From Actinacidiphila cocklensis (GTDB lineage: Bacteria > Actinomycetota > Actinomycetes > Streptomycetales > Streptomycetaceae): a stretch of 64,000 nt of DNA. Within the stretch, counting starts at the first letter, position 1, and each line of letters opens with the position of its first letter. Both the position numbers and the translations under genes were made by a program. The stretch lies in NCBI RefSeq assembly GCF_907177275.1, contig NZ_CAJSLV010000050.1:62001-126000 (forward strand), read 5' to 3'. Below are positions 26,352 to 35,613 of the stretch, piece after piece. The notes beneath the pieces are model-generated. The model saw only the letters and a program-made list of their open reading frames with translations, was not told the origin of the DNA and searched no databases.

Positions 26352-29300
26352 CTACCTCCCGTTGCCGCCGGCTGTGGCCGGGCGGTGGTCGTGGTCGGTC
26401 TGCTGGAAGCCGACGGTGTAGGTGCGGGTGACCGAGCCGTTGGCGGATGTCACCGTGATGATGCGGGTGGTGAGGCGCGAGCCGGTCGAGGACAGGATCG
26501 GGCTGCCGTCGGTGACCCTCACCAGCTCGCCGGGCTCGGCCGGCACCGCGGTGACGGACGGGACCTTGGCGTTCTTCGGCCAGTCGACGACGTACGTGGA
26601 CACGGCCGGGTCGAAGCCGTCGATCGCGGCGCCGCCCACCCGGATCGCGTCGACGTCCGCGACGCTTGCCTTGGTGGCGTCGGGGACGTTCGTCACCGTC
26701 ACCGACCCGTCGGGGTTGACGGCCACGTGCGCCGACATCGCGGCGGCCAGGTTGATCCGCTCCCAGCCGGCCCCGCCGTCCGAGGTGAGGTCCAGCGGGT
26801 AGCCGGAGTCCGTCGCGGTCTGCTGGAGGACCTGCGTGCGCTGCGCGGTGGTGAGGTCGGGGAAGGCCGTGATCAGCAGGGCCGCCGCGTCGGACGGCGC
26901 GGTGAGGGGCTGTCCCGCCTTGCCCACCTGCGAGAAGCCGTACGCCAGGCGCTGCGTGTAGACGTCGACGTCCTGGGCGGTGCTCAGGCCGTCGTAGGCG
27001 TCGCCCTCGCAGGCCGCGAGCGTGTCGCCGTAACCCTCCTTCTGGCACTGCGCGAGCAGCACGTTCTCGATCTCGGTGTGGGCCTGCAGCAGCAGCCCGG
27101 CGAACTCGGGGTCGGCCCACCGGTGGGCCACGGTGGCCTGTCCGGTGATGCGGCCGCCCATGACGTCGAGCGGGTAGTGGAACCCGAGGACGATGCGGTT
27201 GTCGCCGTACTCCGAGGTGCGCGCGAGGATCGACGGCGCCACCTCCGGCAGCAGCGTGGCCAGCACGGTGCCGGCCTCGTAACCGCCGTAGGTGTGGCCG
27301 CTGGGGTACGAACCGCTGGTGGCCAGGCCGCTGTACGAGCCGTCCTGCGACTCATAGACGTCGCCGCCGTCGCCGACGAAGCCGAGCCGTACGTACGGGC
27401 GCAGGTAGCCGTAGTGGTCCTTCGCAGCGTCGTGGGTGTCGAGGTTCTTCGTCACCCGGGAGAACAGCGCGCTGGTCTTCGGCAGGGCGCCGCCGTTCAG
27501 GGCGTCGCGGTAGATCTGGCCGAGCCGGGACCCGAGACCGTCGGCCATCGTGACGGTGGGGCTGTTGGTCGCGTCGACCTCGGCCCGGTCCACCTCCTTC
27601 TGCGTGGCCGCGTTGTTGATGCGCAGGGCGATCGTGTCGTTCTGGGCGGTGGGCGCGGTGCCCGCGGGCACCTTGGTGTCGGCGCCGAGGATGTCGGAGT
27701 GGAGGTCGCCGATGCCGCTGAGCAGGTCGTTGAAGTAGCCCGCCGTGTCACCGGTGGCCGGCCACGCGTCCGACGCGTAGGTCGCGTTGAGGGTGTCGTC
27801 GGGGAAGGGCGAGGAGACGTACCCCGGGTCGGAGGCGTCCGCCGGGGCGGTCGCTGGGGTGTCGTCCGAGGTGCCGGCCAGGGTGACCGCGGTCACGGTC
27901 GCCGTGTGCGCCGTGGCCTTGCCGCTCGTGGTGAGCAGCGCGGTCTCGGAGGTGGCGGGGAGGTGCGCGGTGGTTCCGTCGTCGAGGGCCACGGTGTAGG
28001 CGATGATCGGGAATCCGCCGTCGCCCGCCGCGTCCCAGGTCACCCGGGTCTGCCGGCCGTCGGTGACCACGCCGGTGACGGCCGGCTTCTGCGGCCTGCC
28101 GCCGGTCACCACGGGTGCGGTGGCGGCGCTGGAGCGCGAGGTGCCGACGGCGTTCACGGCCTGGACGCGCGCGGTGTAGGACCTGCCGTCCGGCAGCCAG
28201 GTGAAGGTCGTGCTCCGGCTGCCGGGGTCGCTGATCGCGACCTGGTGTCCGTCGCTGAGGGCGACCTTGTAGCCGGTGACCGGGGAGCCGCCGGCGTCCG
28301 CGGGGGCGGACCAGGCGACGGTCACGCTCGTGCCGGACGACGTCGCCGACACGGCGCCGGGGGCGGCAGGCACCGTCCTGGGCTTGGTGGTGAGTGCGGA
28401 CATGGCGTGGTCGAGGGCCGTGTCCCGTGCGGTGAGGGTCTCGTCGGTGGCCGTGCCGTCGGCCAGCGCGGTCTTCGCCGCGGCCAGCGCCGTGGTGAAC
28501 GCCGCCCACGAGGCGTCGGTGTACCGCGCGTTGTCGAGGGCCGACGCTGTGGTGACCAGGTTCTCCAGCTCCAGCCTCGGCAGCGGGATCAGCTGGCCGG
28601 CGGCCAGGGTGAGGCTGCGGGTCTGGTTGTCGACTTCGAGCTGGGTGGCGCCGTCCGCGGCGGCGAGGTCGCGTGCGGCGGCCAGTTCGCGCTGGTAGAC
28701 ACCGAAGTCGACGGTGTCGTAGCGCTGCGCCTGGTCGGCGAGTCCCGCGTACTGGTCGATCGCCTTGAGCAGGCCGGACTTGTCGGTGGCAGCCGGGGTG
28801 TCGACGTGGCTGAAGGTGATCCGGCCCAGGTTCGCCACGTACGGGTGGGAGGAGTCCGGGGTCGTCGTCAGCCGCAGGTGGACGCCGTGCGTGCCGGTGA
28901 CCGCCTTCGGCAGCGTCACGCTCGTCGTCCCTCCTGTGGACCACGCGCTTCCGGTGACCGGCAGCGGGACGGTCGCGTACGGCGTGCCGGGGTTGGTCGC
29001 GTCGAAGGAGTCCAGGTAGATCTGGACGGCAGAACCGGTGCCGCAGCGTGCGGAGTTGTTGGCGTAGGTGAGGGTGACGGTGGTCTTCTGCGAGTCGCCG
29101 AAGTCGACGTCCCCGTAGTCGAGCCAGGCCCCGTTGTACGTGCCGCCGAGGTCGGTGGCCGAGCCCGCGCCGCTCCAGCCGACCGGCTCGCTCTTGAGCC
29201 CGCCGCCGCTGTTGGAGCGCCACGCCGTGGCGTCGAAGCCCACCGGGGCGGCGGCGGCGCGCGTCAGGGTCAGCGAGTAGACGTTGCCCACGTAGGGCAG

Positions 29301-32300
29301 GGTGGAGGTCTGCGTGCTGGAGGCGAAGTCGGCCCAGGCGTCCTGGACTCCGGTGAAGACGGCCGGGTCGAGCTGCACGGTCGCGGTGCCGATCGTCCCC
29401 CAGCCGGAACCGGTGTAGTCCAGCGGGATGTCGACCTTCTTCGGCCCGTCCTTGGCGCCGAGGTGCAGTTCGATGTGCGAGTCCGCCGCGGCCCGCGACT
29501 GGGGCTTGTCGTAGCGCACCGTCACGGTGTCGGCGCCGCCGTGCAGGTCGGTGCCCTGCCACTGCGCCCAGGCGCCGTCCGTGACGTTCTCGAAGATGCC
29601 GCCCGAGACCTTGAGCGGGAGCGAACCACCGCCGGTCGTGGTGCTGTTGGCCGCGCTGAGCGTGGCCACGGTGGTCGTGGGCGAGGAGGAGACCGCGTTC
29701 GGCGAGAACTGGTACCAGTCGAAGTTGGACACCCACTGCTGGCCGGACGGGGCGTGGAAGACGAACGTCGCGCCCGACGCCGCCAGCAGTGCGGAGGGGT
29801 CGGTGACGGCGGCCTGCACCGTGCTGTAGTTCTGCCAGCTGCCGGTTCCCGGCAGCTGGACGGTGGCGACGACGGGTCCGTCGGCGCCGCCCGCGTGGAC
29901 GTCGACGCTGCTCGGCTTCGCGGTCGCCGGCTGCGCGTTCGCGTAGCGGACCGAGACGCTCCGCGGGGCGACCCCGCCGAAGTCCAGCTTGGCGTACCGC
30001 TCCCACGCCCCGTCGGTGACGCCGCCGAGGTCGCCGTCGGAGTAGTAGGCCTCGCTCACGAGGCTCGGACCCTCCTTCTGGTCGGGGGTCTCGGCCTGCA
30101 GGACGGCGTAGCCGCCCTCGTCGATGGTGAGCGCGTCGACGGCGGAGTGCAGCGCGTCGTCCGCGGCCATGATCGTGCCGGTGCCCGCGGCGGTGTCCGC
30201 CAGGACGGTCCGCGCGTGTTCGAGCGCCGAGCGGAACAGGTTCCAGGAGCCGTCGGAGTAGTTGCCGCTGCGCACCAGGGACGCCTGGCCGACGTACGCG
30301 GCGAGCGCCTTGCGCTGCACCGCGGCGGCGGAGATCACCAGCGGGTCGGTCGGGGACGTCCCCGTGCCGTGCACGGTCGAGGCCGGCACGCCGTGGGCGA
30401 AGGCCGCGTCGCGGAAGGTGACGCCGAAGCGCGCGTCGACCGTCGTGGTGCCGGTGAGCGACAGCGTCGCCGTCCGCGAACCGCTGATGCGGAGGTCGGC
30501 CGTGACGCCGGCGGGCAGGCCGGTCACGCTCGCCGCGCCTGACCCGGTCAGGCTGGTCCCCTTGCGGGCGGCGAAGGACGCCGGTCCCGACAGGGTGAGC
30601 TGCACGCTGCTGTGGACGCCGCCGTCGGCGGCGGTGGCGACGGCGGCCGGGCGGGCGGCGACGGTGGTGTCGCCCGTGGCCGCCCCGGTGCCGCCGCCGG
30701 TGCCGGGGTCGGTGTCCAGCGAGTAGGCGGGCCTGGTGTGGGCGCCCCACTGCGAGGGCGTGACGCCCATCGTGAAGTCCAGCGTCCCGCCGTGGAGGAT
30801 CTGCGAGTAGTCGAGCCAGGTGTCCGTGAACCGCGAGCCGTTGAGGGTCGCGCTCTGCACGTAGTAGTTGCTCGGCGAGACCCCGTCGGCCTTCACCGTG
30901 AAGTGGGTGCCGTTGGGGTAGGTGATCGTCGTGGAGTCGAAGAACGGGCTGCCGATCTGGAACTGGCTGGAGCCGGCGGTCACCGGGAAGAGCCCCAGGG
31001 CGGCCGCGACGAACATGGTCGACATGGTGCCGGCGTCGTTGTCCATGGTCGGCAGGAAGCCGTTCGGGGACAGCTTGTAGACCCGGGTGTCGATCGGCGG
31101 GGTGAACTGGCCGCCGGAGCTGGGGGCTTCGTTGGTGGAGCCGGTCGCTATGTAGCGGTTCCAGGTCGTGCCGGTGTAGATCGCGCGCACCCACTTCTGC
31201 GTCAGGCTCGGCTCGCCGACGTAGTTGAAGAGGTAGGGCGCCTGCAGGTCGATCTCGTTGGCGTTGGAGTGCAGCATGGTCGAGCCGTCGGCGGCAGCGG
31301 AGTCCACGCCGAACATGTGCTCCACGGCGGCTTTTCCGGCCTTCGCGCCGCCCATGGCCTTGATGAGGCCGCCCATGTCGTAGGCGTCGTACCAGTTGTA
31401 CTGCCAGAGCGTGCCCTGGTAGAGGCCGGCGGCCTCGAACTTCTCGTAGTCGGTGCTCTGCCAGTCGCCGCCGGACGTGCGCGGGGTGAGCAGCCCGACC
31501 TCGGTGCCGTCGGCCGCGGTCCAGGCGCCGGACTTCACGAGGTTGTCGATCGCCATCGTCGACTGGGTGCGGAGCTTCTGCGCGTCGGCCGTCCTGCCGA
31601 GCGCGCCGGCGATGACGGACAGCGCCCACTGGTCGTAGCCGCGCTGGACGGTCGTGCCGGGGTCACCCGCGACGTATCCCAGCCGCAGCTGCGTGCCCGT
31701 GTAGTACCCGGCGTAGGACATCAGCGCCGGGTAGGCCTCGTCCAGCCGGTCGAAGTTCTTGTAGCCCTTCGACAGCGCGTCGGCGATGACGACGGCGGAG
31801 CGCTCCCAGCGCACGGTCGGGACCGAGTGGGTGAGGCTGCCCAGGCTCTTGCCCGAGGTGTGCGCGTCGGCGAACAGCTCGATGAGCGACTGCACCATGT
31901 CGCGGTAGCCGGCCGGGTCGATGTAGGCGTCGACCGAGTACTTGCGGAAGTCGTCCCAGGTCGACCAACCGTCGTAGTACGTGGAGTCGTTGGCCTTGTG
32001 GACCGCTCCGTCGACACCGCGGTACGTCCCGCTGGTGCTGGTGGCGTTCACCGGCAGCCCGTACATGCGGTACAGGTGCGTGTAGAACTCCTTGGTCAGC
32101 GTCGACCCGGGGTCGGACGTCGCCGAGGAGCGCACGTCGACGGCGCCGAGCGTGCTGTTCCACTCCGCCTTCGTGCGGGCCCGCGCCTGGTCGAAGGTGA
32201 GGCCGCCCACCTCGTTGCGCTGGTCGGTCGCGGCCTGTTCGGCGCTGATCGGCGAGAGGGTGATGCGCAGTTCGACGTCGTCGCCCGCGGAGGTGTCGAA

Positions 32301-33176
32301 GCCGAGGACCGCGCCGGCGTCGGCGCCGTCCTGCGCGGTGGCGTCGCCCAGCACGCCGTCGTTGCCCCAGGTCTTCAGGGAGGTCACCGGGACGTTGGTG
32401 GTGGCGTCGTAATACAGCTGGTACGAAGCGCCGTTGAACGATCCCGCGATGAGCCCGGTGATCGAGGTGGTCCCGTCAGGGAGCGTCGCCGCCTTCATCG
32501 TCGCGCGGCTGCGGCTGGTGAAGTTGTTCGCCAGGTCCAGGACGAGCTGGGGGTTGGCGCCCGAGGGGAAGCGGTAGCGCTCCAGCGCGGTGCGCGTCGT
32601 CGCGGTCATCTCGGCCTGCACGGTCCCGGGTCCCTGCGTCACCGACGAGGCGGTGCCGGAGAGCGCCCCGAGCCCCACCCGGTAGTCGCCGGGCGCCGCG
32701 CTCTCGTCGTCGTGGCTGTACGAGTGCGCGTACGTGCTCGGCGCGGGGCGTTTGTCGTACCGCACGGACGTCGGGACGACCAGCAGGTCGCCGCCCCCGC
32801 CCGATCCGCCGACGCCGTCGAGGTCCGTGGCCGTGAAGCCGGCGATGTGGTCCTCGTTGTAGTCGTACCCGGAGTGGTTGCGGTTCGGCGTGGTCATCGG
32901 GTTGACCTTCGCCAGGCTGTGGGGCGCCTCGGCCCCCGGCAGGTCGTTGCCGTCGTCGCCGGCCGTCGACACGAACGGGTCGACGAGGCTGGTGTAGTCC
33001 GTACCGCCGGTGGCCGCCGCGGGCGAGGCCGCGGCACCGCCGGCACCCGCCAGACCTGCGAGGCCGAGCGCCCCGGTGAGCAGCACGGCGACCGTCGCGC
33101 GTAGGGGACGGCGGTTGCCGCGGGCGGTTCCCGGCGGAACCGCGGGGGGCAGGGGGACATGGGATCTGCTGGACAC
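26352..33176 (-). CDS. giant secreted GH92 alpha-mannosidase / CBM6 / FN3 / PAP2 acid phosphatase fusion
   Basis: 2274 residues. Signal peptide about 1-52. GH92 domain about 60-820: YTSLVDPFVST start, WSTWDDFRKY near 409, putative general-acid Glu in NANEIDLQAPYLFNY near 640, and base region DNDAGTMS near 714. The canonical NEPSHH and NDDCGQMS sequences are altered. Then come an Ig-like stretch (835-945), a FIVAR-like helix pair (949-1015), three CBM6-like modules (about 1023-1160, 1166-1304, 1312-1457), two further FIVAR-like segments (1464-1598) and two FN3 domains (1601-1782). A PAP2/class A acid phosphatase domain follows (about 1785-2075), with KDHYGYLRP, YPSGHTYGGY and NRIVLGFHYPLD intact. 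An Ig-like C-terminal domain (about 2165-2260) closes the protein. GTG start with GGAGAGG. It probably removes mannose and phosphate from yeast phosphomannan outside the cell. Confidence 0.88.
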   Translation of the reverse strand: MSSRSHVPLPPAVPPGTARGNRRPLRATVAVLLTGALGLAGLAGAGGAAASPAAATGGTDYTSLVDPFVSTAGDDGNDLPGAEAPHSLAKVNPMTTPNRNHSGYDYNEDHIAGFTATDLDGVGGSGGGGDLLVVPTSVRYDKRPAPSTYAHSYSHDDESAAPGDYRVGLGALSGTASSVTQGPGTVQAEMTATTRTALERYRFPSGANPQLVLDLANNFTSRSRATMKAATLPDGTTSITGLIAGSFNGASYQLYYDATTNVPVTSLKTWGNDGVLGDATAQDGADAGAVLGFDTSAGDDVELRITLSPISAEQAATDQRNEVGGLTFDQARARTKAEWNSTLGAVDVRSSATSDPGSTLTKEFYTHLYRMYGLPVNATSTSGTYRGVDGAVHKANDSTYYDGWSTWDDFRKYSVDAYIDPAGYRDMVQSLIELFADAHTSGKSLGSLTHSVPTVRWERSAVVIADALSKGYKNFDRLDEAYPALMSYAGYYTGTQLRLGYVAGDPGTTVQRGYDQWALSVIAGALGRTADAQKLRTQSTMAIDNLVKSGAWTAADGTEVGLLTPRTSGGDWQSTDYEKFEAAGLYQGTLWQYNWYDAYDMGGLIKAMGGAKAGKAAVEHMFGVDSAAADGSTMLHSNANEIDLQAPYLFNYVGEPSLTQKWVRAIYTGTTWNRYIATGSTNEAPSSGGQFTPPIDTRVYKLSPNGFLPTMDNDAGTMSTMFVAAALGLFPVTAGSSQFQIGSPFFDSTTITYPNGTHFTVKADGVSPSNYYVQSATLNGSRFTDTWLDYSQILHGGTLDFTMGVTPSQWGAHTRPAYSLDTDPGTGGGTGAATGDTTVAARPAAVATAADGGVHSSVQLTLSGPASFAARKGTSLTGSGAASVTGLPAGVTADLRISGSRTATLSLTGTTTVDARFGVTFRDAAFAHGVPASTVHGTGTSPTDPLVISAAAVQRKALAAYVGQASLVRSGNYSDGSWNLFRSALEHARTVLADTAAGTGTIMAADDALHSAVDALTIDEGGYAVLQAETPDQKEGPSLVSEAYYSDGDLGGVTDGAWERYAKLDFGGVAPRSVSVRYANAQPATAKPSSVDVHAGGADGPVVATVQLPGTGSWQNYSTVQAAVTDPSALLAASGATFVFHAPSGQQWVSNFDWYQFSPNAVSSSPTTTVATLSAANSTTTGGGSLPLKVSGGIFENVTDGAWAQWQGTDLHGGADTVTVRYDKPQSRAAADSHIELHLGAKDGPKKVDIPLDYTGSGWGTIGTATVQLDPAVFTGVQDAWADFASSTQTSTLPYVGNVYSLTLTRAAAAPVGFDATAWRSNSGGGLKSEPVGWSGAGSATDLGGTYNGAWLDYGDVDFGDSQKTTVTLTYANNSARCGTGSAVQIYLDSFDATNPGTPYATVPLPVTGSAWSTGGTTSVTLPKAVTGTHGVHLRLTTTPDSSHPYVANLGRITFSHVDTPAATDKSGLLKAIDQYAGLADQAQRYDTVDFGVYQRELAAARDLAAADGATQLEVDNQTRSLTLAAGQLIPLPRLELENLVTTASALDNARYTDASWAAFTTALAAAKTALADGTATDETLTARDTALDHAMSALTTKPRTVPAAPGAVSATSSGTSVTVAWSAPADAGGSPVTGYKVALSDGHQVAISDPGSRSTTFTWLPDGRSYTARVQAVNAVGTSRSSAATAPVVTGGRPQKPAVTGVVTDGRQTRVTWDAAGDGGFPIIAYTVALDDGTTAHLPATSETALLTTSGKATAHTATVTAVTLAGTSDDTPATAPADASDPGYVSSPFPDDTLNATYASDAWPATGDTAGYFNDLLSGIGDLHSDILGADTKVPAGTAPTAQNDTIALRINNAATQKEVDRAEVDATNSPTVTMADGLGSRLGQIYRDALNGGALPKTSALFSRVTKNLDTHDAAKDHYGYLRPYVRLGFVGDGGDVYESQDGSYSGLATSGSYPSGHTYGGYEAGTVLATLLPEVAPSILARTSEYGDNRIVLGFHYPLDVMGGRITGQATVAHRWADPEFAGLLLQAHTEIENVLLAQCQKEGYGDTLAACEGDAYDGLSTAQDVDVYTQRLAYGFSQVGKAGQPLTAPSDAAALLITAFPDLTTAQRTQVLQQTATDSGYPLDLTSDGGAGWERINLAAAMSAHVAVNPDGSVTVTNVPDATKASVADVDAIRVGGAAIDGFDPAVSTYVVDWPKNAKVPSVTAVPAEPGELVRVTDGSPILSSTGSRLTTRIITVTSANGSVTRTYTVGFQQTDHDHRPATAGGNGR

Positions 33177-33223
33177 GTGACCTCTCCGGCGTGGCGCTGC
33201 GTGTGCACGGCCCGCGTCGGAAG

Positions 33224-33235
33224 GACAACGTTGTC
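33224..33235. promoter_or_regulatory. LacI-family-type palindrome upstream of the mannosidase gene
   Basis: GACAACGTTGTC is a perfect 12-bp palindrome centred on CG, located 47 bp upstream of the GTG start. The form fits LacI-family repressors of mannoside or other glycoside genes. No such regulator gene is nearby. Confidence 0.55.
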
Positions 33236-33239
33236 AATC

Positions 33240-33630
33240 CCAAGACGGGGGTGTGCGGGGCGAGATGGGGTGGGCACACAGGATTTAACCCGCTGCGTCC
33301 ACGGACGTCCACCATCAGACACGGGTCAGGCGTACGGCGGACCAACGGAAGTCGGACGGGAGGTGCGCGCGGATCGGGGCGGTGCGGCGCACGAGGCGCT
33401 CGGGGCGATGACGCCGGTTGCGGCGAAGCTGGATGAAGTACTTCCCGCCGTGGACGGTGTGCCGAACACGTTGAACCGCTGGTTCGAGTTCCCCTTGCAG
33501 CGCCACCCCCGTCGCCGTACATCCAACGGTTTTCGGCGCGTCGGCTGCCTCTCCTCCTTGCACCCGGTGGTCCGCCCGACGTGACCGGGCGGAGATCGGC
33601 GGCCCTGCCGCCGCGTCGCCGCCAGCGGCC
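33240..33630. other. intergenic region with a coding-like relic
   Basis: On the minus strand (about 33510-33306) codon bias is present in two successive frames: KGNSNQRFNVFG, then HTVHGGKYFIQLRRNRRHRP and APIRAHLPSDFRWSAVRLTR with a stop at 33315. No proper start exists. It may be the end of a lost lectin-like or small protein gene. Confidence 0.3.
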
Positions 33631-33658
33631 GAGGGCGGCCGGTGCGCCGGCCGCCCTC
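33631..33658 (-). terminator. 12-bp hairpin after the lectin gene
   Basis: GAGGGCGGCCGG, loop TGCG, CCGGCCGCCCTC. It lies 30 bases beyond the stop of the minus-strand lectin gene. Confidence 0.75.
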
Positions 33659-33688
33659 AGTCGCGCGACGACCCCCGTCGTCCCGTGG

Positions 33689-34165
33689 TCAGTTGTGCCA
33701 GCCCACCCAGGCCTGGTAGCTGCCGGGGACGGTGTGCAGCGAGCCGTCGGAGTACGCCTTGAGCGCCTCTCCGAGCGCCGAGCCGAACTGCTGCGTGGTG
33801 GCGTTGTAGCCCCAGCGCTGGCCGTCGGTCCACGTGCAGGAACTCGTCCAGACCGCATTGACGTTGCTCTTGTCGTCGGTGGCCAGGCACTGCCCGGTGG
33901 CCCGGTTCTTGAGCTGCGGGAAGTCCGCACCGCCGCTGTCGCCGACCCAGTCCCACTGCTGGTTGCTGCTGCCGGTGCAGCTGGACGCCCAGGCCACGCC
34001 GCTCGTGCCTCCCGTCAGGCACGTCCCTGTCTCGATGCTCTTGAACTGCCAGTAGACGGCGGCCGCCTGGGCGGGCGAGGCCGCCATGACCGACGCGACG
34101 GCGGCGCCGAGGACGGCAACGGATGCTGCGGATACGGCGCGCTTGCGCAGTGAAGTGAATCCCAT
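33689..34165 (-). CDS. small secreted ricin-type lectin-like protein
   Basis: A 158-residue exported protein. A signal peptide (LRKRAVSAASVAVLGAAVAS to about ASPAQA) is followed by YWQFKSIETGTCLTGG, SNQQWDWV, LKNRATGQCLATDD and DGQRWGY. These are two ricin-B/CBM13-like repeats with QxW motifs and paired cysteines. Only part of a trefoil is present, so it is short for the family. It probably binds galactose- or xylose-containing polymers. The start at 34165 is chosen because it begins at the basic signal n-region; ATG 34204 is possible. Confidence 0.72.
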   Translation of the reverse strand: MGFTSLRKRAVSAASVAVLGAAVASVMAASPAQAAAVYWQFKSIETGTCLTGGTSGVAWASSCTGSSNQQWDWVGDSGGADFPQLKNRATGQCLATDDKSNVNAVWTSSCTWTDGQRWGYNATTQQFGSALGEALKAYSDGSLHTVPGSYQAWVGWHN

Positions 34166-34399
34166 GCACGGAGACTTGCGGGCGGGGGGAAATCGCTGGC
34201 GCATTTGTCATGTCCACTGGCTGACGCACGCGTGAACAAGATCAACATTGTCGAAGTGCCGTCCGCCGGCCGCTGCGCATCAAGCACTCCTGCCGCAGCG
34301 CTCCGCCTGACGTCGGGATCCGCCCATCACCGCGTTCGCATCGACGACGGGTTGTGTCGTCACATCTCGCCGCCGGCCCATGGACACGTTTCCGGCTCC

Positions 34400-34834
34400 T
34401 CAGTCGAGGCAGAACTCGTTGCCCTCGACGTCCTGCATCACGATGCACGACTCGTTGTACTCATCGGCGCGCAGCAGTCGCACGCGTACCGCACCGAGCG
34501 CGACCAGTCGTGCGCACTCGGCCTCCAGTGCGGCCAGGCGCTCTTCACCCACGAGCCCGCTGGCGACCCGCACGTCAAGATGCACCCGGTTCTTGACGAT
34601 CTTCCCTTCGGGAACGCGCTGGAAGAACATCCGCGGGCCCACACCCGAGGGATCCACGCATGCGAACGCCGCGCCCTGCCGCTCGGGCGGTAGCGCGCGG
34701 TCGAAAACGTCCCACGTGGCGAACCCTTCCGGTGGCGGCGGTACGACGTACCCCAGCACGTCGCACCAGAAGCGGGCGACGCGCTCGGGTTCCGCGCAGT
34801 CGAAAGTGACCTGGAAATGCTTGATCGTCCCCAT
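34400..34834 (-). CDS. VOC (glyoxalase/bleomycin-resistance-like) family protein
   Basis: A 144-residue protein with the two beta-alpha-beta-beta-beta modules of the vicinal oxygen chelate fold. IKHFQVTFDCAEPERVARFW, with the GYVVPPPPEG segment, forms the first; KNRVHLDVRVA and the C-terminal CIVMQDVEGNEFCLD form the second. This is the Streptomyces glyoxalase_6 style. The function is unknown and metal ligands are not certain. It is a single gene. Confidence 0.85.
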   Translation of the reverse strand: MGTIKHFQVTFDCAEPERVARFWCDVLGYVVPPPPEGFATWDVFDRALPPERQGAAFACVDPSGVGPRMFFQRVPEGKIVKNRVHLDVRVASGLVGEERLAALEAECARLVALGAVRVRLLRADEYNESCIVMQDVEGNEFCLD

Positions 34835-35040
34835 CCGCCCACCGTAACGGCACGTACCGCTCGCCGTGAAGCTGTCAGCGTCGCGAGGCGCGACCGCAGG
34901 CGCCGGACGTACGTCACGCCCACCCCAGGCACCGTGGCCCGGCCATCCGTCGGCCGGACACGGGGCGCGATGCTGCGAGTCTCCGCAGGGCTGTCGCGGC
35001 TGAGCAGCGACCCGCCCGTGCACACCCGGATGGGCTGCCC

Positions 35041-35283
35041 TCAGGAGGGAAGGGGGTGGCCGCCGTCGCCTTCCACGACGGCACGCTGGGTTTCGCCGTG
35101 GTCGGCCTCCTCGACGATGGTGACGTCCACCGTGCCGTCCCCGGTGGTGTCGAACTGGTAGAGGTCGGCCTTCCCGTCGCCTGTGGTGTCGCTCATCCAC
35201 ACGTCAGGCTTCCCGTCACCGTTGGTGTCGGCGCTGAGGAGCAGGTGTTCTTCTGCGGGTGTCGCAGTGGTCTCGTCGGTCAT
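35041..35283 (-). CDS. small acidic protein with three EF-hand/dockerin-like calcium repeats
   Basis: An 80-residue protein without a signal peptide. Its centre repeats a 13-15 residue unit three times: ADTNGDGKPDVWMS, DTTGDGKADLYQF and DTTGDGTVDVTIV. Each contains the DxxGDGxxD calcium loop of dockerin and EF-hand proteins. The termini are unstructured. It may buffer calcium or bind a partner. No cohesin-like gene is seen, so a dockerin role is unlikely. The ATG at 35283 has only a weak ribosome site. Confidence 0.7.
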   Translation of the reverse strand: MTDETTATPAEEHLLLSADTNGDGKPDVWMSDTTGDGKADLYQFDTTGDGTVDVTIVEEADHGETQRAVVEGDGGHPLPS

Positions 35284-35400
35284 GGTTGCCGCGTGCCCCT
35301 GGGTGAATTCGGCAAACCGCGGACGAGCGGGAGTGGGGACTGCTCGTCCACCCTCCCGCGGACCCCCGGTCGCAGACTGCCCGATGGCCGCCCACACGCA

Positions 35401-35613
35401 TCAGTTCCCGATGCCCTCGGCGAGGGTGTGGGCGACGAGGGCGTTGGCGTGGCCGTGGCCGAGCCCGTGGTCGGTCTTGAGCCAGGCGACCAGCTCCATG
35501 TGCCTGGTCAGCGGCGAGGCACGGATGAGGTCCTTCCACTCCGCGATCGGACGGCCGTACTTCTTCTCGATCGAGGGGAAGTAGCTGGCGGGGCCCTTCA
35601 CTGGCGCTGTCAT
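35401..35613 (-). CDS. DUF4287 domain protein
   Basis: A 70-residue protein. FPSIEKKYGRPIAEWKDLIR, KTDHGLGHGHANALVAHTL and the short C-terminus match the DUF4287 family (IExKTGxxxxxW...GxGHGxANxxV). The function is unknown. The complete domain is present and the ATG at 35613 fits the family start. Confidence 0.85.
   Translation of the reverse strand: MTAPVKGPASYFPSIEKKYGRPIAEWKDLIRASPLTRHMELVAWLKTDHGLGHGHANALVAHTLAEGIGN

Noticed and set aside
26349..33104. Very long plus-strand open frames (1397 and 830 codons) opposite the mannosidase-phosphatase gene
   Set aside because: They are antisense shadows caused by high third-position GC. Their translations are Gly/Val/Arg-rich without motifs, while the minus frame holds well-defined domains.
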